Assembly: GCA_027003085.1 (NCBI GenBank)
Contig: JALWYR010000174.1
Location: forward strand, 1-15,615
Origin: Flavobacteriales bacterium
GTDB lineage: Bacteria; Bacteroidota; Bacteroidia; Flavobacteriales; Flavobacteriaceae
Direction: 5' to 3'
Length of the DNA stretch: 15,615 nt
This document shows, piece by piece, positions 7,198 through 13,829 of this stretch. A program made the translations under genes and the position numbers. Below the pieces are notes generated by a model that was given only the letters and a program-made list of their open reading frames with translations, ran no database searches and was not told the origin of the DNA. Position 1 is the stretch's first letter, and every line of letters starts with the position of its first letter.

Positions 7198-7280
7198 CTT
7201 TGGCTCGATCCCTCGGCGGCATTACCCGCCCAGGTTCCAAGGGTATGATCTCAGCCCCCGCCAGGGAGCACCCCTTCGAT
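7198..7280 (-). ncRNA. TPP (thiamine pyrophosphate) riboswitch aptamer, THI element
   Basis: The minus strand shows the conserved blocks in order. GGGGTGC (7274-7268) is followed by a short P3 stem (CTCCC/GGGGG), then CTGAGA, then ATACCC (pairing with the GGGT of the first block as P2). After these come GGAACCTG, the P5 stem-loop GGCGG-GTAATG-CCGCC, and the closing AGGGA (P4). Short P1 strands TCGA (7279-7276) and TCGA (7208-7205) enclose them. These blocks are diagnostic of the THI element, which binds thiamine pyrophosphate and normally switches off thiamine uptake or synthesis genes. It lies between a Bacteroidota-type promoter and the receptor start. Confidence 0.95.
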
Positions 7281-7290
7281 ATTTTCGCAA

Positions 7291-7323
7291 CAAAGGTATG
7301 GAATTTTACCTAATAAAATCAAT
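7291..7323 (-). promoter_or_regulatory. Bacteroidota-type promoter of the riboswitch/receptor transcript
   Basis: On the minus strand the -10 box TACCTTTG (7298-7291) fits TAnnTTTG exactly. A TTG -33 box (7322-7320, within ATTG) lies 21 bases upstream. Transcription would start near 7285, a few bases before the aptamer. The -33 box overlaps the stop codon of the upstream lipoprotein gene. Confidence 0.75.
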
Positions 7324-7780
7324 CGTCATCGTCGTCATCCAATTTCTTAAAATAAAAAGTACCGAAATATCCGTTATAGCTTTGCTCCACATAGGCGTGT
7401 TCGGTATCGGTAAAATGAATTTCGATGCGGCGGGGATTGCTCAATGTGGTGTTTCCTTCGGTTTCAACAATCATATAGAATTTTCCGTCTTCAAATTCCC
7501 AGCGGCCCGTATGTTCCAAATGAAGTGTGCACAGACCCGTGCTTTGGTAAATGGTGTAATACTTGTCGCGCGCATCGTGGTTGGAAGAAAAATACATCCG
7601 CGAACGCTTCATACAATCATTGACCGGGTAATCCACGCCACTAACGGTAATGCGTTCCAATTGCCATTCGCCTATGATATATTCGGGAGTGGCCTCGGCC
7701 ACATCATGTTTTTTGTTACATCCGGTAAGCACCAAGGCAAGAAAAAACACGTTTATAATGTAAAAGATATTTTTTTTCAT
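7319..7780 (-). CDS. small lipocalin-like lipoprotein with a poly-Asp C-terminus
   Basis: The 153-residue product starts with a lipoprotein signal peptide: MKKN, a hydrophobic stretch, and lipobox LTGC with Cys21 as the lipidation site. It should sit in the inner or outer membrane facing the periplasm. After the linker, EYIIGEWQLERITV recalls the first strand of Bacteroidota lipocalin-like domains (small beta-barrel lipoproteins). The rest is rich in aromatic beta-strand patterns (YYTIY, GRWEFEDGKFYMIV, YFGTFYFKKL). The chain ends in six Asp residues. The frame is open upstream to 7912, but that extension would overlap the divergent gene and bury the signal peptide, so the ATG at 7780 is chosen. 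A -10 box (7862-7869) lies about 80 bases upstream. The function is unknown and the fold assignment is tentative. Confidence 0.75.
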   Translation of the reverse strand: MKKNIFYIINVFFLALVLTGCNKKHDVAEATPEYIIGEWQLERITVSGVDYPVNDCMKRSRMYFSSNHDARDKYYTIYQSTGLCTLHLEHTGRWEFEDGKFYMIVETEGNTTLSNPRRIEIHFTDTEHAYVEQSYNGYFGTFYFKKLDDDDDD

Positions 7781-7847
7781 CACGGTATTTATCGAATTCA
7801 AGAATATGCAAAAATCGTACCAATCTTTTACTTCGGAACGATTATTG

Positions 7848-7855
7848 TATTTTTG
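7848..7855 (+). promoter_or_regulatory. -10 box for the DUF6702-like gene
   Basis: TATTTTTG fits TAnnTTTG and ends 19 bases before the ATG at 7875. No good -33 box is visible. It lies back-to-back with the minus-strand box at 7862-7869. Confidence 0.45.
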
Positions 7856-7861
7856 AGGCAA

Positions 7862-7869
7862 CAAATATA
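7862..7869 (-). promoter_or_regulatory. -10 box for the lipoprotein gene
   Basis: The minus strand reads TATATTTG, an exact TAnnTTTG match, giving a leader of about 75 bases before the ATG at 7780. No convincing -33 box is visible at the usual distance. Confidence 0.45.
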
Positions 7870-7874
7870 AGAGA

Positions 7875-8372
7875 ATGTTTCGATTGGCCATAGGACTTTG
7901 GTGGGCGTTCATGCCATTGTTTAACGTAGCAATGCATAAATATTACGTAAGTGTTACGGTAATACATTTTAATACCGGAAACCGGCATTTGGAAATCGAG
8001 TTACATACTTTCCCCGATGATGTGGCTTTGGCTTTGGAAAAAAATTACGGATACCGGATCGATTGGGACAAACCGGATGAGCAAGCGAGGAAATTTTTGG
8101 AGGCATACCTGCACGAACATTTTCGCCTGAAAGCCGGTAGCAAAGTTTTAAATTACAAATACTTAGGATTTACTTTCGAAAACGACCAATTGCTTTTGGT
8201 TATGGAAAGCCAGGCCTTGCCCGAACAGGTCGGGCAATTGGAGATTTTTAATGATTGGCTAACGGAAATATATCGCGACCAGCAAAATTTGGTGCATCTG
8301 CTCACGGGCCGGACCAAACAATCGGAAATTTTGGACCGCGAGCACAAGCAAACGGTTTTTAAGTTGGATTAA
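7875..8372 (+). CDS. DUF6702-like secreted protein
   Basis: The 165-residue protein starts with a signal peptide (MFRLAIGLWWAFMPLFNVA). Directly after it comes HKYYVSVTVIHFNTGNRHLEIEL, then HTFPDDVALALEKNYG. This opening HK-Y-VSV and the DD-ALEK-YG pattern match my recollection of the Bacteroidota DUF6702 family, exported proteins of about 160-170 residues with no established function. The rest of the chain (LLVMESQALPEQVGQLEIFNDWL, ending KQTVFKLD) fits a small beta-rich domain. It is transcribed away from the lipoprotein gene (94 bases between starts) and converges on the aldehyde dehydrogenase with only 10 bases between stop codons. No bidirectional terminator fits in that gap, so read-through or antisense overlap is likely. 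Confidence 0.8.
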   Translation: MFRLAIGLWWAFMPLFNVAMHKYYVSVTVIHFNTGNRHLEIELHTFPDDVALALEKNYGYRIDWDKPDEQARKFLEAYLHEHFRLKAGSKVLNYKYLGFTFENDQLLLVMESQALPEQVGQLEIFNDWLTEIYRDQQNLVHLLTGRTKQSEILDREHKQTVFKLD

Positions 8373-8382
8373 ATTCATCAAA

Positions 8383-9810
8383 TCACGACAACACCACCAA
8401 TTTGGGCTGGGTATATTCGTCCAAGGCCCAACGGCCACCTTCGCGTCCCAAGCCGCTGTCTTTGACGCCGCCATAAGGCATGCCGTCGATGCGGAAGCCG
8501 GGAATGTCGTTGATAATCACCCCGCCCGTTTCAACTCCCTGGATAAAACGCCTGATATTTTGATAGCTATCGGAATAAATCGCCGCTTGCAAGCCGTAAC
8601 GCGAACGGTTGACTTCGGCAATGGCGGCATTTATATCATCCACCGGTAAAATGTTCACCACGGGCGCAAAGGCCTCATTGTCGAGCACTTCCATACCGGG
8701 ACGCACATCCGTAAGCACTGTGGGCGCATAAAGATTATGGGATGCATCCAATATTTTCCCGCCTGCCAGCAGCCGGGCGCCGTTTTTTACGGCCTTTTTT
8801 ACCCAAGTATCGATTCGTTGCACTTCTTTGGCCGAAATCATCGGCCCTGCGGTGGTTTGTTCGTCCGTAGGGTCACCTGTTTTCAAGCGGGCGGTTTCGG
8901 CTAAGAAACGTTCGGTGAAAGTGTCGAAAATGCTACGGAACACATAAATCCGCTGCACCGAAATACAAATTTGGCCGGCATAGAGGAAACCGCCGTAAGC
9001 CAATTTTTTGGCCGCCCGTTCCACATCGGCCGTATTGTCCACCACGGCAGCGGCATTACCACCCATTTCCAAAAATACCTTGCGGGCGGGTGAAATATTT
9101 TTCAAATGCCAACCCACACGGTCGCTTCCGGTGAAGGAGAGTACGGCAAAGCGCCTGTCGCGAACGGCGCGCTCGGCCTGCTCGTTGGTGCCGAAAACGA
9201 TTTGCACCAAACCCTCGGGCACGTCGGCATCGGCCAAAATACGCGCCACCAAACCCATGGTCAGTGGCGTTTGCGGAGCGGGTTTGATGAGCACCGGACT
9301 TCCCGTGGCCACCGCCGGAATAATCTTGTGCAAGGCCAAATTGAGCGGAAAATTGAAAGGCGAAATGCCCAACACCGGCCCGTAGGGTATGCGCAATGTG
9401 TAGGCGGTTTTACCCTTGCCATTCAAGTAATCCATGGGAACCATGCGGCCGGCATAATCCAAAGTGGCCCGTATGCCGGTGGACAAGTTGTCCAATGCAC
9501 GTCGAACCTCGCTGCGGGCATAGCCCACGGGTTTTCCCGCTTCGGCTACGATGAGTCGGATAAATTCGTTTTCCCGTGCGGAAATGCCATCGTAAAGCGC
9601 TTGCAAAATTCCGGCCCGGCGTTCGGCCGAAAAATCCCTGAAACGTTCAAAGGCCCGCACGGCCGAAGCAATAGCCGTTTCCCAATGCTTGTCGGTAGCC
9701 AAGGGCATACTCCCGATAAGCTCGCCCGAATATTTATCGTGAATTTCGGCCCGCTGCGGCGCATCCGTTAGCCGGCCGGCAATAAGGTTTTGCATTTCCC
9801 AATTGGCCAT
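8383..9810 (-). CDS. NAD(P)-dependent aldehyde dehydrogenase, lactaldehyde/GapN-like subgroup
   Basis: The 475-residue cytosolic enzyme oxidises an aldehyde to its acid with NAD(P)+. Catalytic residues are in place: Asn153 (SPFNFPL), Lys176 for cofactor binding (LIKPAPQTP), FTGS (226-229), Glu248 (LEMGG), nucleophile Cys282 (GQICISVQR) and Glu379 (NEAFAPV), followed by YGGVKDSGLGREG near the C-terminus. The ICISVQR active-site context is typical of the lactaldehyde dehydrogenase / non-phosphorylating glyceraldehyde-3-phosphate dehydrogenase branch rather than betaine- or succinate-semialdehyde dehydrogenases. The exact substrate cannot be read. The gene lies 149 bases downstream of the transaldolase in the same direction, so it is probably separate. 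The start MANWEMQNLI has no alternative nearby. Confidence 0.92.
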   Translation of the reverse strand: MANWEMQNLIAGRLTDAPQRAEIHDKYSGELIGSMPLATDKHWETAIASAVRAFERFRDFSAERRAGILQALYDGISARENEFIRLIVAEAGKPVGYARSEVRRALDNLSTGIRATLDYAGRMVPMDYLNGKGKTAYTLRIPYGPVLGISPFNFPLNLALHKIIPAVATGSPVLIKPAPQTPLTMGLVARILADADVPEGLVQIVFGTNEQAERAVRDRRFAVLSFTGSDRVGWHLKNISPARKVFLEMGGNAAAVVDNTADVERAAKKLAYGGFLYAGQICISVQRIYVFRSIFDTFTERFLAETARLKTGDPTDEQTTAGPMISAKEVQRIDTWVKKAVKNGARLLAGGKILDASHNLYAPTVLTDVRPGMEVLDNEAFAPVVNILPVDDINAAIAEVNRSRYGLQAAIYSDSYQNIRRFIQGVETGGVIINDIPGFRIDGMPYGGVKDSGLGREGGRWALDEYTQPKLVVLS

Positions 9811-9959
9811 AATATCGTTTTTTTGACTTTTAAAATTACAAAAAAGCGCGGGGATTGGGAATAATAGAAATCAAACATGGACTTCCCTAATGCCTAAAAC
9901 ATTAGATTTATTTATCCCGAACGCAAAACCTTATCGATTTCGGACTTTCCAAACTTATC

Positions 9960-10616
9960 CTACCCGTTCAACCGTTTGTAATCCGCCAAAAATTTTTCCA
10001 AACCGCGGTCGGTCAGCGGATGGTGGAGCAAATTGAGCAGGGGTTTTAGTGGCGTGGTTACCACATCGGCTCCTATGCGGGCACTTTCGATGATGTGCAT
10101 CGTGTGGCGGATGCTGGCGGCCAAAATTTGCGTGGGATAGCCGTAGTTGTCGTAAATCAACCGGATGTCGGCTATCAGTTGCATGCCGTCGGTGGCTATG
10201 TCGTCCAAACGGCCGATAAAGGGCGAAACATAAGTAGCGCCCGCTTTGGCGGCCAACAGGGCTTGTCCGGGCGAAAATACCAGCGTGCAATTGGTCTTGA
10301 TGCCTTCGGCCGTTAGTTGTTTGATTGCCCGAAGGCCTTCGGCAATCATGGGTATTTTTACCACTATGTTGGGTGCAATTTCGGCCAGTTCGTGCGCTTC
10401 GCGGAGCATACCTTCAAAGTCGGTGGCAATGACTTCGGCACTCACATCGCCGGGAACCATTTCGGCGATGCGGGCATAGTGACCCATAATGGCATTTTTG
10501 CCGGCAATGCCCTCGCGGGCCATCAACGAAGGGTTGGTGGTAACGCCGTCCAAAACACCCAATTCGAGGGCTTGACGTATCTCATCCAAATTGGCGGTAT
10601 CGATAAAAAATTTCAT
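9960..10616 (-). CDS. tal: transaldolase, TalC/FSA-type small form
   Basis: The 218-residue protein is a single TIM barrel of the short transaldolase / fructose-6-phosphate aldolase family. It starts MKFFIDTANLDEI with GVTTNPSLM (24-32), has the Schiff-base Lys87 in IVVKIPM, then TLVFSPGQALLAAKAGATYVSPFIGR and the AASIRH motif. It moves a dihydroxyacetone unit between sugar phosphates in the non-oxidative pentose phosphate pathway. TalC-type transaldolases and fructose-6-phosphate aldolases differ by few residues, so the exact activity is less sure than the family. It starts 22 bases after the stop of the short-chain dehydrogenase gene, so it is probably the last gene of that operon. No clear terminator follows. 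Confidence 0.93.
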   Translation of the reverse strand: MKFFIDTANLDEIRQALELGVLDGVTTNPSLMAREGIAGKNAIMGHYARIAEMVPGDVSAEVIATDFEGMLREAHELAEIAPNIVVKIPMIAEGLRAIKQLTAEGIKTNCTLVFSPGQALLAAKAGATYVSPFIGRLDDIATDGMQLIADIRLIYDNYGYPTQILAASIRHTMHIIESARIGADVVTTPLKPLLNLLHHPLTDRGLEKFLADYKRLNG

Positions 10617-10638
10617 AGTCCAAGTTTTTGGTAAACAA

Positions 10639-11463
10639 TTATTTCAATCCGTATTTTTTCAAAAATATTTTTTCCATTGTTCGTTGGGGTATCAGGGCTT
10701 TGAGCGTGGGGAAGATGCGTTGAACAAACGGACCCACACGGTATTGCGGCTTGGGATTGGGCGTGTTAAGGATTTTTTCGATCACGCGGGCCATCACTTC
10801 GGGTTCCAAACCTTTGTCCACCTCGTTATCGATTTCCTTCAAAACCCGCTCATAGGTTTCATAAAAAGGCGAATCAGGGTTGTTGTCCACATAAAACCGG
10901 TTTCCGGCAATGGCGGTGCGGAAATCGCCCGGCGCCACGTCCACCACCCTAACACCCGTTCCGTGCAGTTCCAAGCGCAATGCTTGGGTAAGCATCATCA
11001 AGGCCGCTTTCGATGCCGAATAGGCGCCGCGATAGGGCAAACCCGCAAAGCCGGCAATGGAGGTAATGTTGATAATCAACCCCTTGGACGCCATCAGTTG
11101 CGGTAAAAACTGCCGTATCAATTCCATGGGGCCGAACACATTGGTTTGGAACAAATCCCGGTAGGTAGATTCATCTATTCCGGCCACCGGGCCTATCATG
11201 CCACGTCCGGCATTGTTGATCAACACATCCAAGCGGCTTTCCATAAGCCGGTATTCATCCCGTAATTTTTTTACACTCAAAGGATCTTCCAAATCCAGCC
11301 GCAACATCCCGAAAGGCCAATCCCTGAATTTTTCGGGATCGCGGCGCGAAGTTCCGTAAACCCGGTAGCCCTTTTTGTGCAAATGAAAAGCCATGGCTTT
11401 GCCCATACCGGACGATGCGCCCGTGATCAAAATGCGTTTGGGTTCGTTCGTGCCCGGCGTCAT
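10639..11463 (-). CDS. classical short-chain dehydrogenase/reductase
   Basis: The 274-residue protein has a Rossmann fold with the cofactor motif TGASSGMG (14-21), NNAG (83-86), and the catalytic Ser135, Tyr148 and Lys152 (ITSIAGFAG, YSASK), then the PGD turn (178-180). TSRR after beta strand 2 (38-41) suggests a preference for NADP(H). The C-terminal third (YRVGPFVQRIFPTLKALIPQRTMEKIFLKKYG) resembles membrane-associated SDRs acting on lipid-like or retinol-like substrates, but the substrate is not determinable. The ATG is two bases after the stop of the E2 gene, so the two are almost certainly co-transcribed and coupled. Why an SDR sits between an E2 and a transaldolase is not evident from the sequence. 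Confidence 0.92.
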   Translation of the reverse strand: MTPGTNEPKRILITGASSGMGKAMAFHLHKKGYRVYGTSRRDPEKFRDWPFGMLRLDLEDPLSVKKLRDEYRLMESRLDVLINNAGRGMIGPVAGIDESTYRDLFQTNVFGPMELIRQFLPQLMASKGLIINITSIAGFAGLPYRGAYSASKAALMMLTQALRLELHGTGVRVVDVAPGDFRTAIAGNRFYVDNNPDSPFYETYERVLKEIDNEVDKGLEPEVMARVIEKILNTPNPKPQYRVGPFVQRIFPTLKALIPQRTMEKIFLKKYGLK

Positions 11464-11465
11464 GC

Positions 11466-12872
11466 TTAAATCGGCGTGTTAGGGTCGAAGTTTTCCAAAT
11501 GTTCGGCAAAGCGCTTGACGAACATACCGCCCAGCATGCCGTCCACCACGCGATGGTCATAGCTGTGCGACAAAATCATTTTGTGCCGTATGCCGATGAA
11601 ATCTCCTTCGGGTGTTTCGATCACCGCAGGCATTTTCCTGATGGCGCCCACGGCCATAATGGCCACTTGCGGCTGGGGAATAATGGCCGTGCCGGCAATA
11701 TTGCCAAAGGTGCCAATGTTGGTAATCGAATAGGTGCCGCCCACCACTTCGTCGGGTTGCAGGGCGTTTTCACGGGCCCGGCGGGCCAAGTCGTTCACCT
11801 TTTTGACCAGTCCGGTCAAGCTGTATTGGTCGGCATCCTTGATGACGGGCACAATCAAATTGCCCGAAGGCAGGGCTACGGCCATGCCTATGTTGATATG
11901 TTTTTTGCGAATAATGTTATCACCGTCCACCTGCACATTGATCATCGGAAATTCCTTGATGGTTTGCACCAAGTAGTAGATAAACACGGGCGTAAAGGTG
12001 ATTTTTTCGTCTTCGCGACGTTGAAATTCGTCTTTGATGCGGTTGCGCCACTGCACAATACGGGTCACGTCGGCCTCGACAAACGACTGCACGTGGGGCG
12101 AGGTGTGTTTGGATTCCACCATGTGTTGGGCAATGAGCTTGCGCATGCGGTCCATACGGATGATTTCGTCGCCCGGTTCGATGATGATTTTTTTGTTTTG
12201 CGGCACATAGCCTGCGGCGCTTTCACCTTCGGGCGCCGGGGGCGCCGGGGCCGGTTTAGGCGGCTTGGCGGCCATGCCGGCTTGGGACGAAGGTGCAGGT
12301 GCAGGCCCGGGTGCTGATGCGGGTTCCGGTGCGGGTGCAGTGCTTGCCGGGGCAACGGTTTCGCCACGGCGTTTGCGTTCCACATAGGCCAAAATATCGT
12401 CTTTGGTCACACGGCCCTTATGCCCTGTGCCGGGAATGCTGTCCAATTCCGCCCGGCTAATTCCTTCGACCCGGGCAATATTACGCACCAGGGGCGAATA
12501 AAATCGGTTGCCGTGCGACACGGGTCCGGTGCTCGGGGTCTCCGAAGCAACTTCGGGTTGATCCTGCGGGTTTTCTTGGTTCGCCGTTACGCCCAGCAGG
12601 GCCAAATCGTCGTCTTCTTCGGGCAGTTCGGCATCGGTTTCAATGATGGCCACGGGCTCACCGATTTTGACCACATCGCCTTCGTTGAACAATTTTTCTT
12701 TGAGCACGCCGGCCACTTCGGACGGCACTTCGGAGTCCACCTTGTCGGTGGCCACTTCGAACACGGCTTCGTCTTCTTCGATGCGGTCGCCCACGTTTTT
12801 GAGCCAGGTGGTCAACGTTGCTTCAATGACGCCTTCGCCCATGTGGGGGAGTTTGAGTTTATACAGTGGCAT
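11466..12872 (-). CDS. 2-oxoacid dehydrogenase complex E2, dihydrolipoamide acyltransferase (branched-chain-type)
   Basis: The 468-residue protein is the core acyltransferase of a 2-oxoacid dehydrogenase complex. It passes the acyl group from lipoyl-lysine to CoA. It has one lipoyl domain (residues 1-80) with the lipoylated Lys44 in ATDKVDSEVPS; an acidic linker; a peripheral-subunit-binding domain (about 125-166, SPLVRNIARVEGI to GRVTKDDILAYV); an Ala/Pro-rich flexible linker (171-214); and the catalytic domain (about 228-464) ending in DHRVVDG with His440 and Asp444. The TDKVDSEVPSEVAG context is commonest in branched-chain-type E2s. The frame stays open to 13271, but those 133 residues translate the non-coding repeat. 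The ATG at 12872 gives the canonical MPLYKLKLPHMGEG start. No E1 or E3 gene is present nearby. Confidence 0.94.
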   Translation of the reverse strand: MPLYKLKLPHMGEGVIEATLTTWLKNVGDRIEEDEAVFEVATDKVDSEVPSEVAGVLKEKLFNEGDVVKIGEPVAIIETDAELPEEDDDLALLGVTANQENPQDQPEVASETPSTGPVSHGNRFYSPLVRNIARVEGISRAELDSIPGTGHKGRVTKDDILAYVERKRRGETVAPASTAPAPEPASAPGPAPAPSSQAGMAAKPPKPAPAPPAPEGESAAGYVPQNKKIIIEPGDEIIRMDRMRKLIAQHMVESKHTSPHVQSFVEADVTRIVQWRNRIKDEFQRREDEKITFTPVFIYYLVQTIKEFPMINVQVDGDNIIRKKHINIGMAVALPSGNLIVPVIKDADQYSLTGLVKKVNDLARRARENALQPDEVVGGTYSITNIGTFGNIAGTAIIPQPQVAIMAVGAIRKMPAVIETPEGDFIGIRHKMILSHSYDHRVVDGMLGGMFVKRFAEHLENFDPNTPI

Positions 12873-13025
12873 AGGATTTCGCGTTTTAAAGCGAAAATAC
12901 GGAATTTTGCGCAACCTGCATTGACCATTGTCATCGATTGGATGCGGTTTGCCGGGCGCTTCGGAGCCGCCGGGGCGTCTCCTACGCGGCTCCACAAGCC
13001 GGCGGCTTCCTTGGGCCGGCGTCAT

Positions 13026-13444
13026 GGGCCGCGCCTTGTCTTGCTTCGCGGCTCGGGGAGCCGGCACGCTTCGCCTATGGCTTTGCGTTGGTCTCCCCTC
13101 GCATGCTGCGGAGCCACCTGCGGTGTCTCCTTGCGGCCCTCGGAGCCCTTCGGTCTCCTCGGGTATCCTTTTTGTCATTCCCGTACCCGCCTGGGCGGGC
13201 ACAGGCTCCGGCGGGAATCCAGGCGCTCCGGTTTGCATTCCTTTGTCATTCACACAATGCGACAAACCCACGGGCGGTTTTCGCCTTCAATATTTACATT
13301 AGCAGAGCAGTGTCATTCCGACGGAGCCGCACAGTGGCGACGAGGAATCTCTGTGCAGGACGGACAGGAACCTAATATACCGCCCCGGATGAATCATCCG
13401 TTTTGAGATTTCTCAGTCGCGCCCTTCGGGCGCTCCATCGAAAT
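13026..13444. repeat. mosaic hairpin repeat, copy B (inverted relative to copy A)
   Basis: Read left to right, this is the reverse complement of copy A with the same order of parts: GC-rich mosaic (13026-13172), ATTCCCG...CGGGAAT hairpin (13177-13218), the CTAATGTAAATATTGAAG motif on the minus strand (13285-13302), the ATTCC...GGAAT hairpin unit (13315-13348, inner stem GCCGC-ACA-GTGGC), the palindrome CGGATGAATCATCCG (13386-13400), and the ATTTC/GAAAT hairpin unit (13408-13444, inner stem GCGCCC-TTC-GGGCGC). Copies A and B enclose all genes from aroA to the E2 gene. No protein is encoded; the open frames here are Arg/Pro/Gly-rich artefacts. Confidence 0.85.
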
Positions 13445-13451
13445 AACACGC

Positions 13452-13474
13452 TACTTCAATGTTTGCAATAGTGG
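13452..13474 (-). repeat. extra copy of the CTATTGCAAACATTGAAG motif
   Basis: The minus strand reads CTATTGCAAACATTGAAG. It matches the copy at 4446-4463 at 17 of 18 bases and is closely related to the copies inside A (250-267) and B (13285-13302). It lies immediately outside copy B. Confidence 0.6.
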
Positions 13475-13522
13475 ACAAGCATAAACCCGGAGTTTCAACC
13501 GAAGCCGGATGCCCCATGTAGC

Positions 13523-13565
13523 CGCGCGATTTATCGCGCGGAAAAGCGATTTATCGCGCGGAAAA
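13523..13565. repeat. tandem 20-bp palindromic repeat
   Basis: GCGATTTATCGCGCGGAAAA occurs twice in exact tandem (13526-13545, 13546-13565). The first unit sits in an 8-bp palindrome CGCGCGAT-TT-ATCGCGCG (13523-13540). The GCGATTTATCGCGC core resembles short interspersed palindromes found in many bacterial intergenic regions. Confidence 0.75.
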
Positions 13566-13596
13566 GGGCGCCATTTGATGTAGGTTAATGTATAAT

Positions 13597-13640
13597 GCCA
13601 CCGGTGGCAGGAGGCACCGACGGAGCAGGCTTCCGGTGGC
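13597..13640. repeat. GCCACCGGTGGC palindrome with a second half-site
   Basis: A perfect 12-bp palindrome GCCACCGGTGGC lies at 13597-13608, and CCGGTGGC recurs at 13633-13640, allowing a longer alternative stem. It could be an operator or a repeat remnant; nothing else in the window tells which. Confidence 0.45.
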
Positions 13641-13768
13641 CGACACACAGGTCACGCTTGTTTTTCTTCGCTTATCGCCGGGACGGCCGTGGCCGGCCCG
13701 GCTTTGTGGATAAATATAAATATTCGTTTAAACAGCTTGTTATGAACTAATTATACACAACAAAATAG

Positions 13769-13798
13769 TTGCATAAATGGAAAATATAAGTAATTTTG
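13769..13798 (+). promoter_or_regulatory. Bacteroidota-type promoter of the Crp/Fnr-family gene
   Basis: TTG (13769-13771), 19 bases, then TAATTTTG (13791-13798), an exact TAnnTTTG match. It ends 31 bases before the ATG at 13830 and lies in the AT-rich DNA that follows the repeats. Confidence 0.65.
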
Positions 13799-13829
13799 TG
13801 ACCATATATAACCGTTGACCATAATTAAA

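Noticed and set aside
7781..7912. Upstream extension of the lipoprotein frame
   Set aside because: It overlaps the divergent DUF6702-like start and both promoters, and it buries the lipoprotein signal peptide internally.
9887..9905. CTAATG...CATTAG inverted repeat between transaldolase and aldehyde dehydrogenase genes
   Set aside because: The stem is only 6 bp, AT-rich, and has no T tract on the minus strand, so neither a terminator nor an operator can be supported.
12880..12920. TATTTTCG as a -10 box for the E2 operon
   Set aside because: It departs from TAnnTTTG at a conserved T and has no -33 box at the right distance.
12873..13271. 133-residue N-terminal extension of the E2 gene
   Set aside because: The extension translates mosaic repeat B, is Arg/Pro/Gly-rich, and would place the lipoyl domain away from its usual N-terminal position. 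The ATG at 12872 gives the canonical start.
13523..13640. CRISPR array
   Set aside because: There are two adjacent 20-bp units without spacers and no cas genes. It is a tandem palindrome.
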